Below, piece after piece: positions 23,785 to 32,127 of a DNA stretch of 64,000 bases. The DNA is from VRUE01 sp044867645 (GTDB lineage: Bacteria > Actinomycetota > Thermoleophilia > Solirubrobacterales > 70-9). Both the position numbers and the translations under genes were made by a program. The stretch lies in contig JBIOVI010000017.1 in the NCBI GenBank assembly GCA_044867645.1, forward strand, positions 1 to 64,000, written 5' to 3'. Numbering within the stretch: position 1 is the stretch's first letter; every line of letters begins with the position of its first letter. A model generated the notes under the pieces. That model saw only the letters and a list, made by a program, of their open reading frames with translations. It ran no database searches and was not told the origin of the DNA.

Positions 23785-24258
23785 ATGAGTGGCTGTCGGA
23801 AACACGGAACGCAGCATTATGCTCCGGACTTGACCGGCGAGGAAATCATCGTGCGCCGCTGCCGACGGCCCGACTTGCTGGCGGTATTGGACCTGTGGGC
23901 ACAGGCCCGCAGCCAGCATGCAAGTACGCCTGATCGTCTTGATGACGTCGAGCGATTGATCGATGACTCCCCGGCCGCTCTCTTTGTTGCCGAGCGAAAT
24001 GGGGAGATCGTCGGCGCCCTGATCGCCGCATGGGACGGGTGGCGAGGGAACATGTACCGGCTCGCCGTCCGCGATAGATATCGGCGGGAAGGCATCGGAC
24101 TCGCGCTGACGCGGGCCGGTGAGGACTACCTCCGCCACTGTGGCGTCCGTCGGGTGACCGCGTTGGTCGCCTTCGACGATTCCACAGCAGGAGGATTTTG
24201 GGGCGCTGTCGGCTATTCGCGGGATCGCGAGATCGGTCGGCGGGTCCGCAACCTGTAG
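23785..24258 (+). CDS. GNAT family N-acetyltransferase
   Basis: The 157-residue protein has the GNAT acetyl-CoA loop (VRDRYRREGIGLALTRAG, about residues 95-112) and the C-terminal strand with FWGAVGYSRDREIG. It is similar to single-domain acetyltransferases that modify small molecules or protein N-termini; the substrate is unknown. The N-terminal 20 residues may not be used. The gene sits between two copies of a 31-bp repeat taken from the preceding dehydrogenase gene, so it may be a local insertion. Confidence 0.75.
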   Translation: MSGCRKHGTQHYAPDLTGEEIIVRRCRRPDLLAVLDLWAQARSQHASTPDRLDDVERLIDDSPAALFVAERNGEIVGALIAAWDGWRGNMYRLAVRDRYRREGIGLALTRAGEDYLRHCGVRRVTALVAFDDSTAGGFWGAVGYSRDREIGRRVRNL

Positions 24259-24400
24259 TCGGACACAATCCGGACACATCGGCCGAATTACGCGCGATCG
24301 CCGCTGGTCATCTCCGCGCCCTCAAACAAGTTCATTTGCAGCGAGTCCTTGCCCTCCGATGATCCGGCGTGCCCTCTCGTCCCATGCTCGGCGCTCATGA

Positions 24401-24431
24401 GGAGATCCTCGGCAAGTCGATGGGGTTGTAG
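24401..24431 (+). repeat. Direct repeat, copy 2 (orphan copy of dehydrogenase 3' end)
   Basis: This is a non-coding copy of 23716-23746 with two changed bases (CT to TC). The upstream four bases ATGA also match except for a one-base deletion. Confidence 0.7.
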
Positions 24432-24447
24432 GGCTGCAATCCGGTTG

Positions 24448-24807
24448 TCAGTCGGCGGCGTCGAGCACTTCCATACGAACCACCAGGCCGTCCTCGATCC
24501 GGTACCGGTGGGCTACGTGCTCATCGGCGAGGAGGGTGCCGGTGTTGGCGTCGTGGACCACTTGGTGCACCGTGACGGTGACGCTGCCGTCGGGGTTGTG
24601 GTCGAAGCCCTCTGGATCGACCCTGCTCGAGATCGACTCGAACTGGCGACGCCAGTAGGCGGCGACCGCTTGGTGGCCGACGACGCGGCCGCCCTCCCAG
24701 GCATTCGGCCAGTCGACTTCGGGGTGCATCAGGTCGATCGCTGCCTCCACGTCTCGGGCGTTGAACGCCGTGTACGCGGCGCGCAAGATGTCCTCGGCGC
24801 TGCTCAC
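24448..24807 (-). CDS. SnoaL/NTF2-like nuclear transport factor 2 family protein
   Basis: The 119-residue protein has the SnoaL-like fold: DILRAAYTAFNARDVEAAID, LMHPEVDWPNAWEG, VVGHQAVAAYWRRQF and a C-terminal VAHRYRIEDGLVVRMEV strand. Such proteins are small cone-shaped enzymes or ligand-binding proteins; the activity is rarely predictable. I chose a GTG at 24807 over a much longer frame that would run through the divergent neighbour. It is divergent from another NTF2-like gene. Confidence 0.75.
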   Translation of the reverse strand: MSSAEDILRAAYTAFNARDVEAAIDLMHPEVDWPNAWEGGRVVGHQAVAAYWRRQFESISSRVDPEGFDHNPDGSVTVTVHQVVHDANTGTLLADEHVAHRYRIEDGLVVRMEVLDAAD

Positions 24808-24880
24808 GCGTGGATGGTAAGGCGCTGCTGGGTAGCCGTCGCTACCGTTCGAGCAACAAGTCACTCCGAGGAGGCGCCGA

Positions 24881-25333
24881 ATGCTGTCCTGGCTGGCCAA
24901 GAAGACGATCGCCCGCAACATGGCGAAGGCGAGCGCCGGCGACCTCAGGCCGACGCTGCGAATGGATGCCGAGGACGTCAAGTTCCGCTTCCCCGGAGAC
25001 AGCTCGTGGGGAGGGACGCTCAACGGCAAGGCGGAGCTCGAGCCCTGGCTGCGGCGCTTCGCCGCGGCCGGGATCCAGATCGCTCCGGATGAGGTCGTGC
25101 TCAAGGGCTTTCCCTGGAATCAGACGATCTGCATTCGTGGCCGCGATCACCTCGACTCGCCTGAGGGCGAACGCGTCTATGAGAATCGGTATGTGATCTG
25201 GGGTCGTATCTCGTGGGGCCTGCTGCGCGACTACGAGGTATACGAGGACACGCAGAAGTCAAAGGCGCTCGACGCCTACCTGGCATCGAAGGGGGATCCG
25301 CTGAGCAAGCGAGCGATGGGCGCGGACTCCTGA
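24881..25333 (+). CDS. SnoaL/NTF2-like protein
   Basis: The 150-residue protein has a helical start and a curved sheet typical of NTF2-like proteins (DVKFRFPGDSSWGGTLNG, ELEPWLRRFAAAGIQI, VYENRYVIWGRISWGLL, RDYEVYEDTQKSKALDAYL). A clear GAGGAGG ribosome site precedes the ATG. It may be the first gene of the short operon running to the SixA gene, since its stop overlaps the next gene start. Function is unknown. Confidence 0.7.
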   Translation: MLSWLAKKTIARNMAKASAGDLRPTLRMDAEDVKFRFPGDSSWGGTLNGKAELEPWLRRFAAAGIQIAPDEVVLKGFPWNQTICIRGRDHLDSPEGERVYENRYVIWGRISWGLLRDYEVYEDTQKSKALDAYLASKGDPLSKRAMGADS

Positions 25334-26004
25334 GCGCCGCGGTTCGAGCCGGCGTCGCGCTGACGCTCTGTGCCTCCGCCTTCGCGCTGTTCCCCGGCCC
25401 CGCGTCCCGCGCCACTGGGCCACGGGAGCTCCGCCCCCAGATCACGCGCTGGCCGATCCCCTTTGGTCCGAAGCGCAAGCGCGAGATGGCTGCTTACTCG
25501 CAGCGGCACTACGGCGAACGCACTTGGCGGCTGCGGCGACCGCGGGTGATCGTCGAGCACGTCGCCGTCGCCGCCACCGCGGCGGCCGTCCACGACACTT
25601 TCGCCCCGGACATCGCCGATCCAGAGCTCAACGAGCTGCCCAATGTCTGCGCTCACTTCGTCGTCTCCTCCGCCGGTCGCATCTTCCAGCTCGTCAACTT
25701 GAGGACCCGCTGTCGGCATACGGTCGGGCTCAATTGGACCGCGATCGGGGTCGAGCACGCCGGGTTCAGCGACGCCGACGTGCTCGACGACCGGCGGCAG
25801 ATGCGCGCCTCGCTGCAGCTGACTCAGTACCTGCGCTGCCGCTTCCAGATCAAGCTCCGCAACGTGATCGGTCACCACGAGAGCCTGCGCTCGCCCTATC
25901 ATCGCGAGCGTGTCGCGAGCTTGCGCCACCAGACCCACGGCGACTGGAGCCGCCGCTCGATGCAGGTCTATCGGCGCGAGCTGAAAGAGCTGGGCGCGTG
26001 CTGA
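25330..26004 (+). CDS. Secreted peptidoglycan amidase (Amidase_2/PGRP-like)
   Basis: A signal peptide (about residues 1-28, VRAGVALTLCASAFALFPG) precedes an N-acetylmuramoyl-L-alanine amidase fold: VIVEHVAVAA, NVCAHFVVSSAGRIFQLV, RHTVGLNWTAIGVEHAGF and NVIGHHESL. His residues in EHVA and CRHTVG are candidate zinc ligands. It would cut the bond between the muramic acid and the stem peptide outside the membrane. No ATG, GTG or TTG gives this start; a CTG at 25330, overlapping the preceding TGA, is the best candidate. The open frame extends in frame back to 25213. Confidence 0.7.
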   Translation: MSAAVRAGVALTLCASAFALFPGPASRATGPRELRPQITRWPIPFGPKRKREMAAYSQRHYGERTWRLRRPRVIVEHVAVAATAAAVHDTFAPDIADPELNELPNVCAHFVVSSAGRIFQLVNLRTRCRHTVGLNWTAIGVEHAGFSDADVLDDRRQMRASLQLTQYLRCRFQIKLRNVIGHHESLRSPYHRERVASLRHQTHGDWSRRSMQVYRRELKELGAC

Positions 26005-26792
26005 GCTCTCATCGCAACGCCCACCTCAACCTCGTCGACAGCTTGCGGCAGCTGTTCGAGCTCGATCCTGGAGCGGAGATCGAGATCGGCTCGGGATGGG
26101 TATTCGGAGCGGGACGCTCCACGCATCCGTTGATCTCCAACGCCGCCTTCCGGGTCGACGACGGCCTCGACCCCGTCGAGTTCCTGGAACGGGCCCGTGC
26201 CTTCTTCGCCGCACGAGACCGCGGCTTCGCCGTCTGGGTGCGCGGCGTCGAGGGGGACCGCGACCTGAGCGCCGCCGCCAAGGAGGCCGGCCTGCAGGAG
26301 GTCTACGCAATGCCCGAGATGGTGCTCGAGGACCGGGTGGAGAAGCGACCGACGCCCGCGGGGGTCGCGCTGCACCGCGTGGCGTCCGCGGCAGACGCCG
26401 AGGACTACTGGGCGGTCGCGACGAGCGCCTATGCCAGCCTCGGCTTTCCGCCCGAGATCTTCGCCTTCTACGAGAGCCACGACGGCATCGCCGCCGACAA
26501 CGCCGCGGCTTTTCTTGCCCGCATCGACGGCCGGCCCGCCGCCATCGCGATGACGATCGTCAGCCGTGGCGTCGCCGGCATCTACTGGGTCGGCACCACC
26601 GAGGAGGCGCGTGGCAGCGGCCTGGGGTGGGCGGTGACCGCGACCGCCGTCAACGCCGGCTTCGAGCTGGGGGCGGAGATCGCCTCCCTGCAGGCTTCGC
26701 CGATGGGTGAGAGCCTCTACCGCAAGATGGGATTCGAGACGATCTTCGACTACCGCCTTCTCACCCTTCCGGCACCGGCGACGGACCGGTGA
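25998..26792 (+). CDS. GNAT family N-acetyltransferase
   Basis: The 264-residue protein has a GNAT fold in its C-terminal part: AIAMTIVSRGVAGIYWVGT, then the acetyl-CoA loop EEARGSGLGWAVTATAVNAG and the final strand SLYRKMGFETIFDYRLL. The N-terminal half (about 120 residues) is a second, degenerate GNAT-like or unrelated domain. The GTG start overlaps the 3' end of the amidase gene; the stop overlaps the VOC gene. Substrate is unknown. Confidence 0.75.
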   Translation: MLSSHRNAHLNLVDSLRQLFELDPGAEIEIGSGWVFGAGRSTHPLISNAAFRVDDGLDPVEFLERARAFFAARDRGFAVWVRGVEGDRDLSAAAKEAGLQEVYAMPEMVLEDRVEKRPTPAGVALHRVASAADAEDYWAVATSAYASLGFPPEIFAFYESHDGIAADNAAAFLARIDGRPAAIAMTIVSRGVAGIYWVGTTEEARGSGLGWAVTATAVNAGFELGAEIASLQASPMGESLYRKMGFETIFDYRLLTLPAPATDR

Positions 26793-27217
26793 AGCAGCGA
26801 CTCAACCTGGTCACCCTCGGCGTCGCCGAGCTGGGCCGGGCCCGGCGCTTTTACGAAGCACTCGGTTGGACCACCGGAGCCGGGCCCGACGACGATGTCG
26901 TCTTCTTCCAGGCGGGCGAGATGGCGGTCGCCCTCTGGGACCGTTCGCGGCTGGCGGAGGACAGTTGCGTCGAGGACTCGCTCGGCTGGGGCGGGGTGAC
27001 GTTCGCCGTCAACTTCGGCTCCCGCGAGGAGGTGAACGCGGTGGTCGAGCAGGCGCGTGCCGCTGGGGCGAAAATCGGCCGCGAGCCCGCCGAGACCTCC
27101 TGGGGCGGCTACAGCGGCGTCTTCATCGACCCAGAGGGCCACCCCTGGGAGGTGGCGCACAATCCGCACTGGACCGTCACCGACGACGGCGGCGTCAGGC
27201 TCACTCCACCGGATTGA
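26789..27217 (+). CDS. VOC superfamily (glyoxalase-like) protein
   Basis: The 142-residue protein has the vicinal-oxygen-chelate layout: LNLVTLGVAELGRARRFYEA, LGWTTG, a second motif GVTFAVNFGSREEVNAVV and the C-terminal GVFIDPEGHPWEVAHNP with Glu as a possible metal ligand. Members include glyoxalase I, dioxygenases and antibiotic-binding proteins; metal ligands are incomplete here, so it may be a binding protein. The GTG overlaps the GNAT stop. Confidence 0.8.
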   Translation: MKQRLNLVTLGVAELGRARRFYEALGWTTGAGPDDDVVFFQAGEMAVALWDRSRLAEDSCVEDSLGWGGVTFAVNFGSREEVNAVVEQARAAGAKIGREPAETSWGGYSGVFIDPEGHPWEVAHNPHWTVTDDGGVRLTPPD

Positions 27218-27238
27218 ACCCGGCCTTACGATCCCGGC

Positions 27239-27679
27239 GTGATCTACCTGCTGAGACACGGCGTCGCCGAGAAGGGCGACGGCAACGACGGGGCGCGACG
27301 GCTGACCCCGGAGGGGGAGGCCCAGTCCGAAGCGGCTGGACGAGCGCTGTCCGCGCTCGGCACGAAGATCGACGCCTGCCTGACCAGCCCCAAGGTGCGT
27401 GCAGCCGACACCGCCCGACTTGCCTGTGAGGTGCTGGGAATAGAGCCCGAGATCGTCGCCGAGTTGAGCGAAGGCGGCTTCGACTCCCTCCAGCTCGCCG
27501 CCGGCCGCGGCGACGTGATGGTGGTCGGCCACGAGCCAGACTTCTCGAACGAGATCGCGCGCCTCACCGGTGCGAAGGTGAAGCTGCGCAAGGGCGGGCT
27601 GGCAATCATCGACGGCAACACCCTGCTGGCGCTTCTGCGCCCCAGCGACCTCGCCGCTATCGGCGCCTCCCAGAGCTGA
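27239..27679 (+). CDS. Phosphohistidine phosphatase SixA family
   Basis: The 146-residue histidine phosphatase has RHGVAEKG with the catalytic His at residue 7, CLTSPKVRAADTARL, and VGHEPDFSNEI (second His). It is the short bacterial SixA type that removes phosphate from phosphohistidine proteins, classically HPt domains and NPr. The start is a GTG. A strong hairpin terminator follows. The final gene of a compact run from 24881. Confidence 0.85.
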   Translation: MIYLLRHGVAEKGDGNDGARRLTPEGEAQSEAAGRALSALGTKIDACLTSPKVRAADTARLACEVLGIEPEIVAELSEGGFDSLQLAAGRGDVMVVGHEPDFSNEIARLTGAKVKLRKGGLAIIDGNTLLALLRPSDLAAIGASQS

Positions 27680-27700
27680 GCCAGAGGCCGTTCCCCGGCA

Positions 27701-27749
27701 AACGTGCCCCGACCGCTCATGGGAGGTGCAGCGGCCGGGGCACGTTTTT
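27701..27749 (+). terminator. Intrinsic terminator after sixA
   Basis: A 17-bp stem (AACGTGCCCCGACCGCT with its near-perfect complement, one G-T pair) with a 12-base loop is followed by TTTTT. It lies 22 bp after the SixA stop and can act for transcription from the left. Confidence 0.8.
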
Positions 27750-28028
27750 GGCTCAGGCGCTCCTCGGCGGGATGTCTTGTCTATCAGACATTTGGCCTCG
27801 AATGACTGCTCCAGTTCTCTTTCGGGGCAGACTTGCCTTTACCAAGACCAATTCGCGGGTTTTTCTATTCCCCCTTATTGGTCGGGAGTAATGTCACTCA
27901 TATGCAACGACATGACAAGAGCCCAGCCTTACTCGGGTAGCTGAGACCGATTGGCCGGTCAACCAGGATTGCGCCTTTGTCTGTAGCCTCCCCGGCCGAC
28001 TTCACGACTACAAGGAGAGCGCAGATCG
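27750..28028. other. Non-coding region upstream of an SDR gene
   Basis: This 279-bp stretch is visibly less GC-rich than its surroundings. It contains no convincing frame. A near-palindrome TTGGCCGGTCAA at 27951-27962 (67 bp before the SDR start) may be an operator, and AAGGAGAG near 28012 is the ribosome site of the next gene. Confidence 0.5.
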
Positions 28029-28859
28029 ATGGGACTTCTTGATGGGAAAGCGGCGATCGTCACCGGCTCCGCCCGGGGAATCGGCCGGGCGACCGCGGAG
28101 CTGTTCGCCAGCGAGGGCGCCAAGGTGCTGATCAACGACCTCGACGCCGACGTCGCCGAGCAGGCGGCGGGCGAGATCGACGGCGAAACCGCCGTCCACG
28201 CCGGTGACCTGACCAAGACCGACGCGGCGGACCAGCTGGTCGCCGCTGCTGTCGACGCCTTCGGCGCGGTCGACATCGTCGTCAACAACGCCGGCTACAC
28301 CTGGGACGGCGTCGCGCACCGGATGACCGACGAGCAGTTCCAGGCGATGCTCGATATCCACACGGTGGTCCCCTTCCGTGTCGCCCGGGCACTGGCGCCG
28401 CACTGGCGCGAGGCCGCCAAGGCGGAGCGCGGCGAGGGCAAGGAGGTCTTCCGCAAGCTGATCAACATCTCCTCCACGTCGGGGACGATGGGCAACGCCG
28501 GCCAGGTCAACTACTCCGCCGCCAAGGCGGGTGTCGTCGGCGTGACCAAAACGCTCGCCAAGGAGTGGGGGCAGTTCAAGATCAACGTCAACGCCGTCGC
28601 CTTTGGCTTTGTCGAAACCCGCCTCACCGCCGCCAAAGAGGCCGGTGGCGAGATGACCTCCCCGACCGGGGAGAAAATCGAGCTGGGCATCCCCGAGCAG
28701 ATGCGGGCAATGGCCTCGGCGATCATCCCGCTCGGCCGTCCGGCGACGCCCGAGGAGGCCTCCGGCCCCGTCCTGTTCCTGGCCTCGCCGCTGGCCAACT
28801 ACATGCACGGTCAGGTGCTCAACGTCACCGGCGGCATGTTCGGGGGGATGTACACCTGA
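28029..28859 (+). CDS. 3-oxoacyl-ACP/CoA reductase-like short-chain dehydrogenase
   Basis: The 276-residue protein has VTGSARGIGRATAELF, DIVVNNAGYTWDGVAHR, the catalytic Ser in INISSTSGTMGN, and YSAAKAGVVGVTK (Tyr-x3-Lys), with NVTGGMFGG near the end. The layout is FabG-like, and the inserted region around residues 205-235 is longer than in FabG, as in acyl-CoA beta-oxidation reductases. An AAGGAGAG ribosome site precedes the ATG. Its stop overlaps the next gene's apparent start. Confidence 0.85.
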   Translation: MGLLDGKAAIVTGSARGIGRATAELFASEGAKVLINDLDADVAEQAAGEIDGETAVHAGDLTKTDAADQLVAAAVDAFGAVDIVVNNAGYTWDGVAHRMTDEQFQAMLDIHTVVPFRVARALAPHWREAAKAERGEGKEVFRKLINISSTSGTMGNAGQVNYSAAKAGVVGVTKTLAKEWGQFKINVNAVAFGFVETRLTAAKEAGGEMTSPTGEKIELGIPEQMRAMASAIIPLGRPATPEEASGPVLFLASPLANYMHGQVLNVTGGMFGGMYT

Positions 28860-29344
28860 GCCCCACAGCGACAGAGGGCAGGTCACGGGTCCGCTACCTC
28901 GACCTGGCGGACCGAATCTGGCCTGTCCTCCGTCGCTTCACGGGCGCCCACACGTTCCTCTACCGGGCCTCAGGAGGGCGCCTCGGCCAGGACGTCCCCG
29001 GGCTGGGGGGAAGGATGTTGCTGCTCGACCACGTCGGCGCCAAGAGCGGCACCAAGCGGACCTCCCCCCTGCTCTACTTCGCCGACGGAGACGCCGTGGT
29101 GATCGTCGCCTCCAAAGGCGGCTTTCCGAAGCACCCCGCCTGGTACCACAACCTGATGGCCAACCCGGACACCGAGGTCCAGATCGGGCGCGAGCACCGG
29201 GCGGTCCATGCCCGGGTCGCCATCCCGGAGGAGCGCGAGCGCCTCTGGCCGGTTGCCGTGAAGGCGTACCACGGCTATGCCGACTACCAGGCGCGCAGCA
29301 AAGGTCGGGAAATTCCGCTGGTCATTCTCGAGCCGCGCGGATAG
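28856..29344 (+). CDS. Deazaflavin (F420)-dependent nitroreductase (Ddn) family protein
   Basis: The 162-residue protein matches the Ddn/FDR-A family: FLYRASGGRLGQDVPG, LLLDHVGAKSGTKRTSPLLY, FPKHPAWYHNLMANPDTEVQ. These enzymes use reduced F420 for small-molecule reduction, and some reduce quinones or nitroimidazoles. No ATG, GTG or TTG fits the N-terminus; the only clear option is a CTG at 28856 that overlaps the SDR stop, which would couple the two genes. F420 use is inferred from the family. Confidence 0.75.
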   Translation: MSPTATEGRSRVRYLDLADRIWPVLRRFTGAHTFLYRASGGRLGQDVPGLGGRMLLLDHVGAKSGTKRTSPLLYFADGDAVVIVASKGGFPKHPAWYHNLMANPDTEVQIGREHRAVHARVAIPEERERLWPVAVKAYHGYADYQARSKGREIPLVILEPRG

Positions 29345-29352
29345 CGCCAGGC

Positions 29353-30213
29353 TCAGTCCTTCGGCCGCCGCTCCTCGGCGACCGGCTCGCCGCCCTCCCC
29401 AACGATCGCCTCCGGCGGCCACGGCCCCGCCCAGTTGTCGCGGGCGCCGTCGATCGTGATCGTCGTGCCGGAGATGAAGTCTCCGGCCGGAGAGGCTAGG
29501 TAGGCGACCAGCCAGGCCATCTCCTCGGCGCGGCCAGCGCGGCCGATCGGAATCGAGCGCTCCAGGTTGTCGACCACGACCTGCGGATACTTGGTCAGCA
29601 ACGTCTCGGTGGCGAACTGACCGGCGGCCAGGGCGCAGGTTCTGATTCCGAAGCGGGCCCACTCCACCGCCAGCGTCCGCATCATGTTCTCAACCGCGGC
29701 GCGCGCGGCGCCCGAGTGGACCATCCCCGGCATTCCGTGGTGGGGAGAGAGGGTGACGCTCAGCACCTTGCCGCCGCCCTGCGGAATGAATGCCTTGGTC
29801 GCGGCGGCATGGGTCATCAGCCAGGTTCCCAGCACGTTCAGCTCGATCACCGTGCGGAAGCCTTTCGGGCTGATCGACTCTGCCGGGGCGAGAAACTGGC
29901 CCCCGGCGTTGTTGACCAGGACGTCCAGCCGGCCGTGCCGCTCGAGCAAACCCTCGACCAGCATCTCCACCGCCTCCTCGTCGCGGATGTCCATCGCCCT
30001 GTGCTCGAAGGAGCCTGACAAGTCCGCGGCCAGCCCTGCCGTCTCCGCCAGCGGCTCCTCGCGGCGTCCGCAGCCGATCACGACGGCCCCGAGCCGCACC
30101 AGCTCCAGCGCCGTCTCCCGTCCCAGACCGCTACCTGCCCCGGAGACGAGGCAGATCAGGTCCTCGAGCAAGCCCGGCCTGAAGATGCGCGAATCGGTGC
30201 TTTCAGGCGTCAT
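29353..30213 (-). CDS. SDR family oxidoreductase, 2,4-dienoyl-CoA reductase (DECR2)-like
   Basis: The 286-residue protein has LVSGAGSGLGRETALELVRL, LDVLVNNAGGQFLAP and the catalytic Ser in VLSVTLSPHH. The usual Tyr-x3-Lys region reads MVHSGAARAAVENMMRTLAV, which aligns with the peroxisomal 2,4-dienoyl-CoA reductase type, where the canonical Tyr is also absent, although here Lys is replaced by Arg. It could reduce the double bond of an unsaturated acyl-CoA with NADPH. It is convergent with the Ddn-like gene, 8 bp away. Confidence 0.75.
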   Translation of the reverse strand: MTPESTDSRIFRPGLLEDLICLVSGAGSGLGRETALELVRLGAVVIGCGRREEPLAETAGLAADLSGSFEHRAMDIRDEEAVEMLVEGLLERHGRLDVLVNNAGGQFLAPAESISPKGFRTVIELNVLGTWLMTHAAATKAFIPQGGGKVLSVTLSPHHGMPGMVHSGAARAAVENMMRTLAVEWARFGIRTCALAAGQFATETLLTKYPQVVVDNLERSIPIGRAGRAEEMAWLVAYLASPAGDFISGTTITIDGARDNWAGPWPPEAIVGEGGEPVAEERRPKD

Positions 30214-30277
30214 TTCGCTCCACGCTCATCGAGCGGCAGCCTATAGCCGACCTCGAGCCGGGTAATGTGGCCCGGCG

Positions 30278-31189
30278 ATGAAGGTGCACGTGGAGGCGAA
30301 ACCGCTGCACGAGCCGCTGGCCGGTGGGACTCCCGGCGCCACCGTCGTCGTCGAACCGATAGTCGCTGGCCACGTCACCTGGCCGCGCACGATGATGGAA
30401 CGCCCCGGCGGACGCCTAGAGACGCTGAAGCTGCTGCGCGCCCTCCTCAGCGGCGAGCCGGCAATGACGGTTCCCTGCCCCGCCTTCCTGATCCGCCACC
30501 CCAGCGCCGGCGCGATCCTCGTCGACACCGGCCTCCATCCCTCGATCGCAACCGACGGGCGCGAGAACTTCGGCCGCATGGGTGCCCGCGTCGGCAATCC
30601 AAGCTTGGAGCCAGGCGCCGACGTCCCGGCGCAGCTGCGGGCACGCGGCCTCGACGCCGGCGAGATCCCCGTCGTGGCGATGACCCACATGCACATCGAT
30701 CACACCTCGGCGATCTCGGAGTTCCCCAACTCGACCTTCGTCGTCAGCGAGGTCGAGTGGGAGGCGGCCACGGTCGGCCCGCGTCCGCTCCTCAACGGCT
30801 ACCGGCGGGTGCACTTCGACTATGCGTTCGACTACCGGACGATCGACTTCGACCGCGGCGGAATCGACTCCTACTCGAGCTTCGCCCGCTGCTTCGACCT
30901 CTTCGGAGACGGCTCGATCCGGCTCGCCTACACGCCGGGCCACAGCGCCGGCCACATGTCGGTGATCGCCCGTCTCGCCGAGCGCGACTTCGTCATCGGT
31001 GGCGACGCCACCTACACCCAGGGTCAGCTCGACGGCAACGCCCCGCTCGCCCCACGCCCCGTCGACGCCCACAACTACCGCCGCTCGCTTCAGGAGCTGA
31101 AGCTGTTCCGCCGCGAGTACCCCAACGCGATCGTCACGCCGGGGCACGATCCGAGCTTTTTCGAGAAGCTCGGCGCCCGCTACGAGTAG
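30278..31189 (+). CDS. Metallo-beta-lactamase fold hydrolase, N-acyl homoserine lactonase-like
   Basis: The 303-residue protein shows the MBL metal motif THMHIDHTS (HxHxDH, about residues 145-150), a His in PGHSAGHMSV, the bridging Asp in IGGDATYTQ and the final His in TPGHDPSFF. The layout is that of the AiiA/AttM-type lactonase family. It would hydrolyse a lactone or ester; a quorum-quenching role is not shown. Its 3' end overlaps the convergent acyltransferase gene by 56 bp. Confidence 0.8.
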   Translation: MKVHVEAKPLHEPLAGGTPGATVVVEPIVAGHVTWPRTMMERPGGRLETLKLLRALLSGEPAMTVPCPAFLIRHPSAGAILVDTGLHPSIATDGRENFGRMGARVGNPSLEPGADVPAQLRARGLDAGEIPVVAMTHMHIDHTSAISEFPNSTFVVSEVEWEAATVGPRPLLNGYRRVHFDYAFDYRTIDFDRGGIDSYSSFARCFDLFGDGSIRLAYTPGHSAGHMSVIARLAERDFVIGGDATYTQGQLDGNAPLAPRPVDAHNYRRSLQELKLFRREYPNAIVTPGHDPSFFEKLGARYE

Positions 31190-31877
31190 CGATCTCCCCA
31201 TACATCTCCCGCACCCGGTCGAAGACCTCGGTGGCAACCTCGAGCTGGCGCTCGCGCGCAGGCGCCTCCTCGACCGGAAAGGTAAGCGGCTCGCCGAACT
31301 GGACGGTGACCCTGGGGAAGCGGAAGCGCTTCCAGCGCCGCACCTTGGCTGAGCCGTGGACGGCGACCGGGACCACCGGCACCCCCGACTCCAGCGCGAT
31401 GCGGCCGATCCCCGGTTTGGGCTCCCCCAGCTCGCCGCTGCGCGAGCGGCCGCCCTCTGCGTAGACGAGCAGCATCCCGCCCTGCCCGAGGATCGCGAAG
31501 GCGGTCTTGAAGGCCTCCTCGTCATGCTGCCCGCGCCGGACCGGGAAGACGCCGCCGTGCTTGTAGACGTACGTGAGGAGGGGCGGGCCGAACATCTGCG
31601 ATTTCGCCATGAAGCGGACCTGGCGGCGCAGGTAGAGGCCGACGAAGAAGTGGTCCATCTGGCTGAAATGGTTCGGGGCCAGCAGGAGCGCGCCGGCCTT
31701 TGGCACGTTCTCGACCCCGATCGCGCGAACGCGGTAGATCAGCAGCGTCGGCAGGCTGACCAGGAAACGGACGAACGGATAGGTCCAGCCGACTCCCTTG
31801 CGCGCCGCTGCATGGAACTGCTCGAAGTACTCGGCGGGGCGGTCGTCCTTGTAGACCTGTGGCTTGATGTCGGGCAT
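31134..31877 (-). CDS. 1-acyl-sn-glycerol-3-phosphate acyltransferase (PlsC-like)
   Basis: The 247-residue protein has the LPLAT motifs NHFSQMDHFF (the NHx4D form, about residue 69), VYAEGGRSRSGELGEPKPG and PVVPVAVHGS. It has one hydrophobic segment near residues 33-52 (YPFVRFLVSLPTLLIYRVRA) and should work at the membrane, adding the second acyl chain to make phosphatidic acid. The start at 31877 (MPDIKP) was chosen because the upstream frame has no homology. Its end overlaps the convergent lactonase-like gene. Confidence 0.85.
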   Translation of the reverse strand: MPDIKPQVYKDDRPAEYFEQFHAAARKGVGWTYPFVRFLVSLPTLLIYRVRAIGVENVPKAGALLLAPNHFSQMDHFFVGLYLRRQVRFMAKSQMFGPPLLTYVYKHGGVFPVRRGQHDEEAFKTAFAILGQGGMLLVYAEGGRSRSGELGEPKPGIGRIALESGVPVVPVAVHGSAKVRRWKRFRFPRVTVQFGEPLTFPVEEAPARERQLEVATEVFDRVREMYGEIATRSGRRASRKSSDRAPA

Positions 31878-32127
31878 GGGAGGGGCGCCGGGCGAGGCCG
31901 GTCGTCGCCTTGAGATACCCCCACCGAGCCCGCGGTTACGCGACGAACCCCAGCCACGGGATCCCTCGACCCGGCGCCTCAGATCTGTGTGGCGACCATG
32001 CCCGTCAGGGCCGCAACGATCCCTCCACGGAAGAGGATCAGGCATGTTCACAGACAAAAACGTCGCAGGTGGTGCGCGGGCTGCAAAATGTTTGCAACGG
32101 CTCCGTGCCGATCTGCAACGGCCCTGC

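Noticed and set aside
27778..27790. Small inverted repeat TGTCT-ATC-AGACA after the sixA terminator
   Set aside because: The 5-bp arms are weak, no U-tract follows, and a strong terminator already lies 30 bp upstream.
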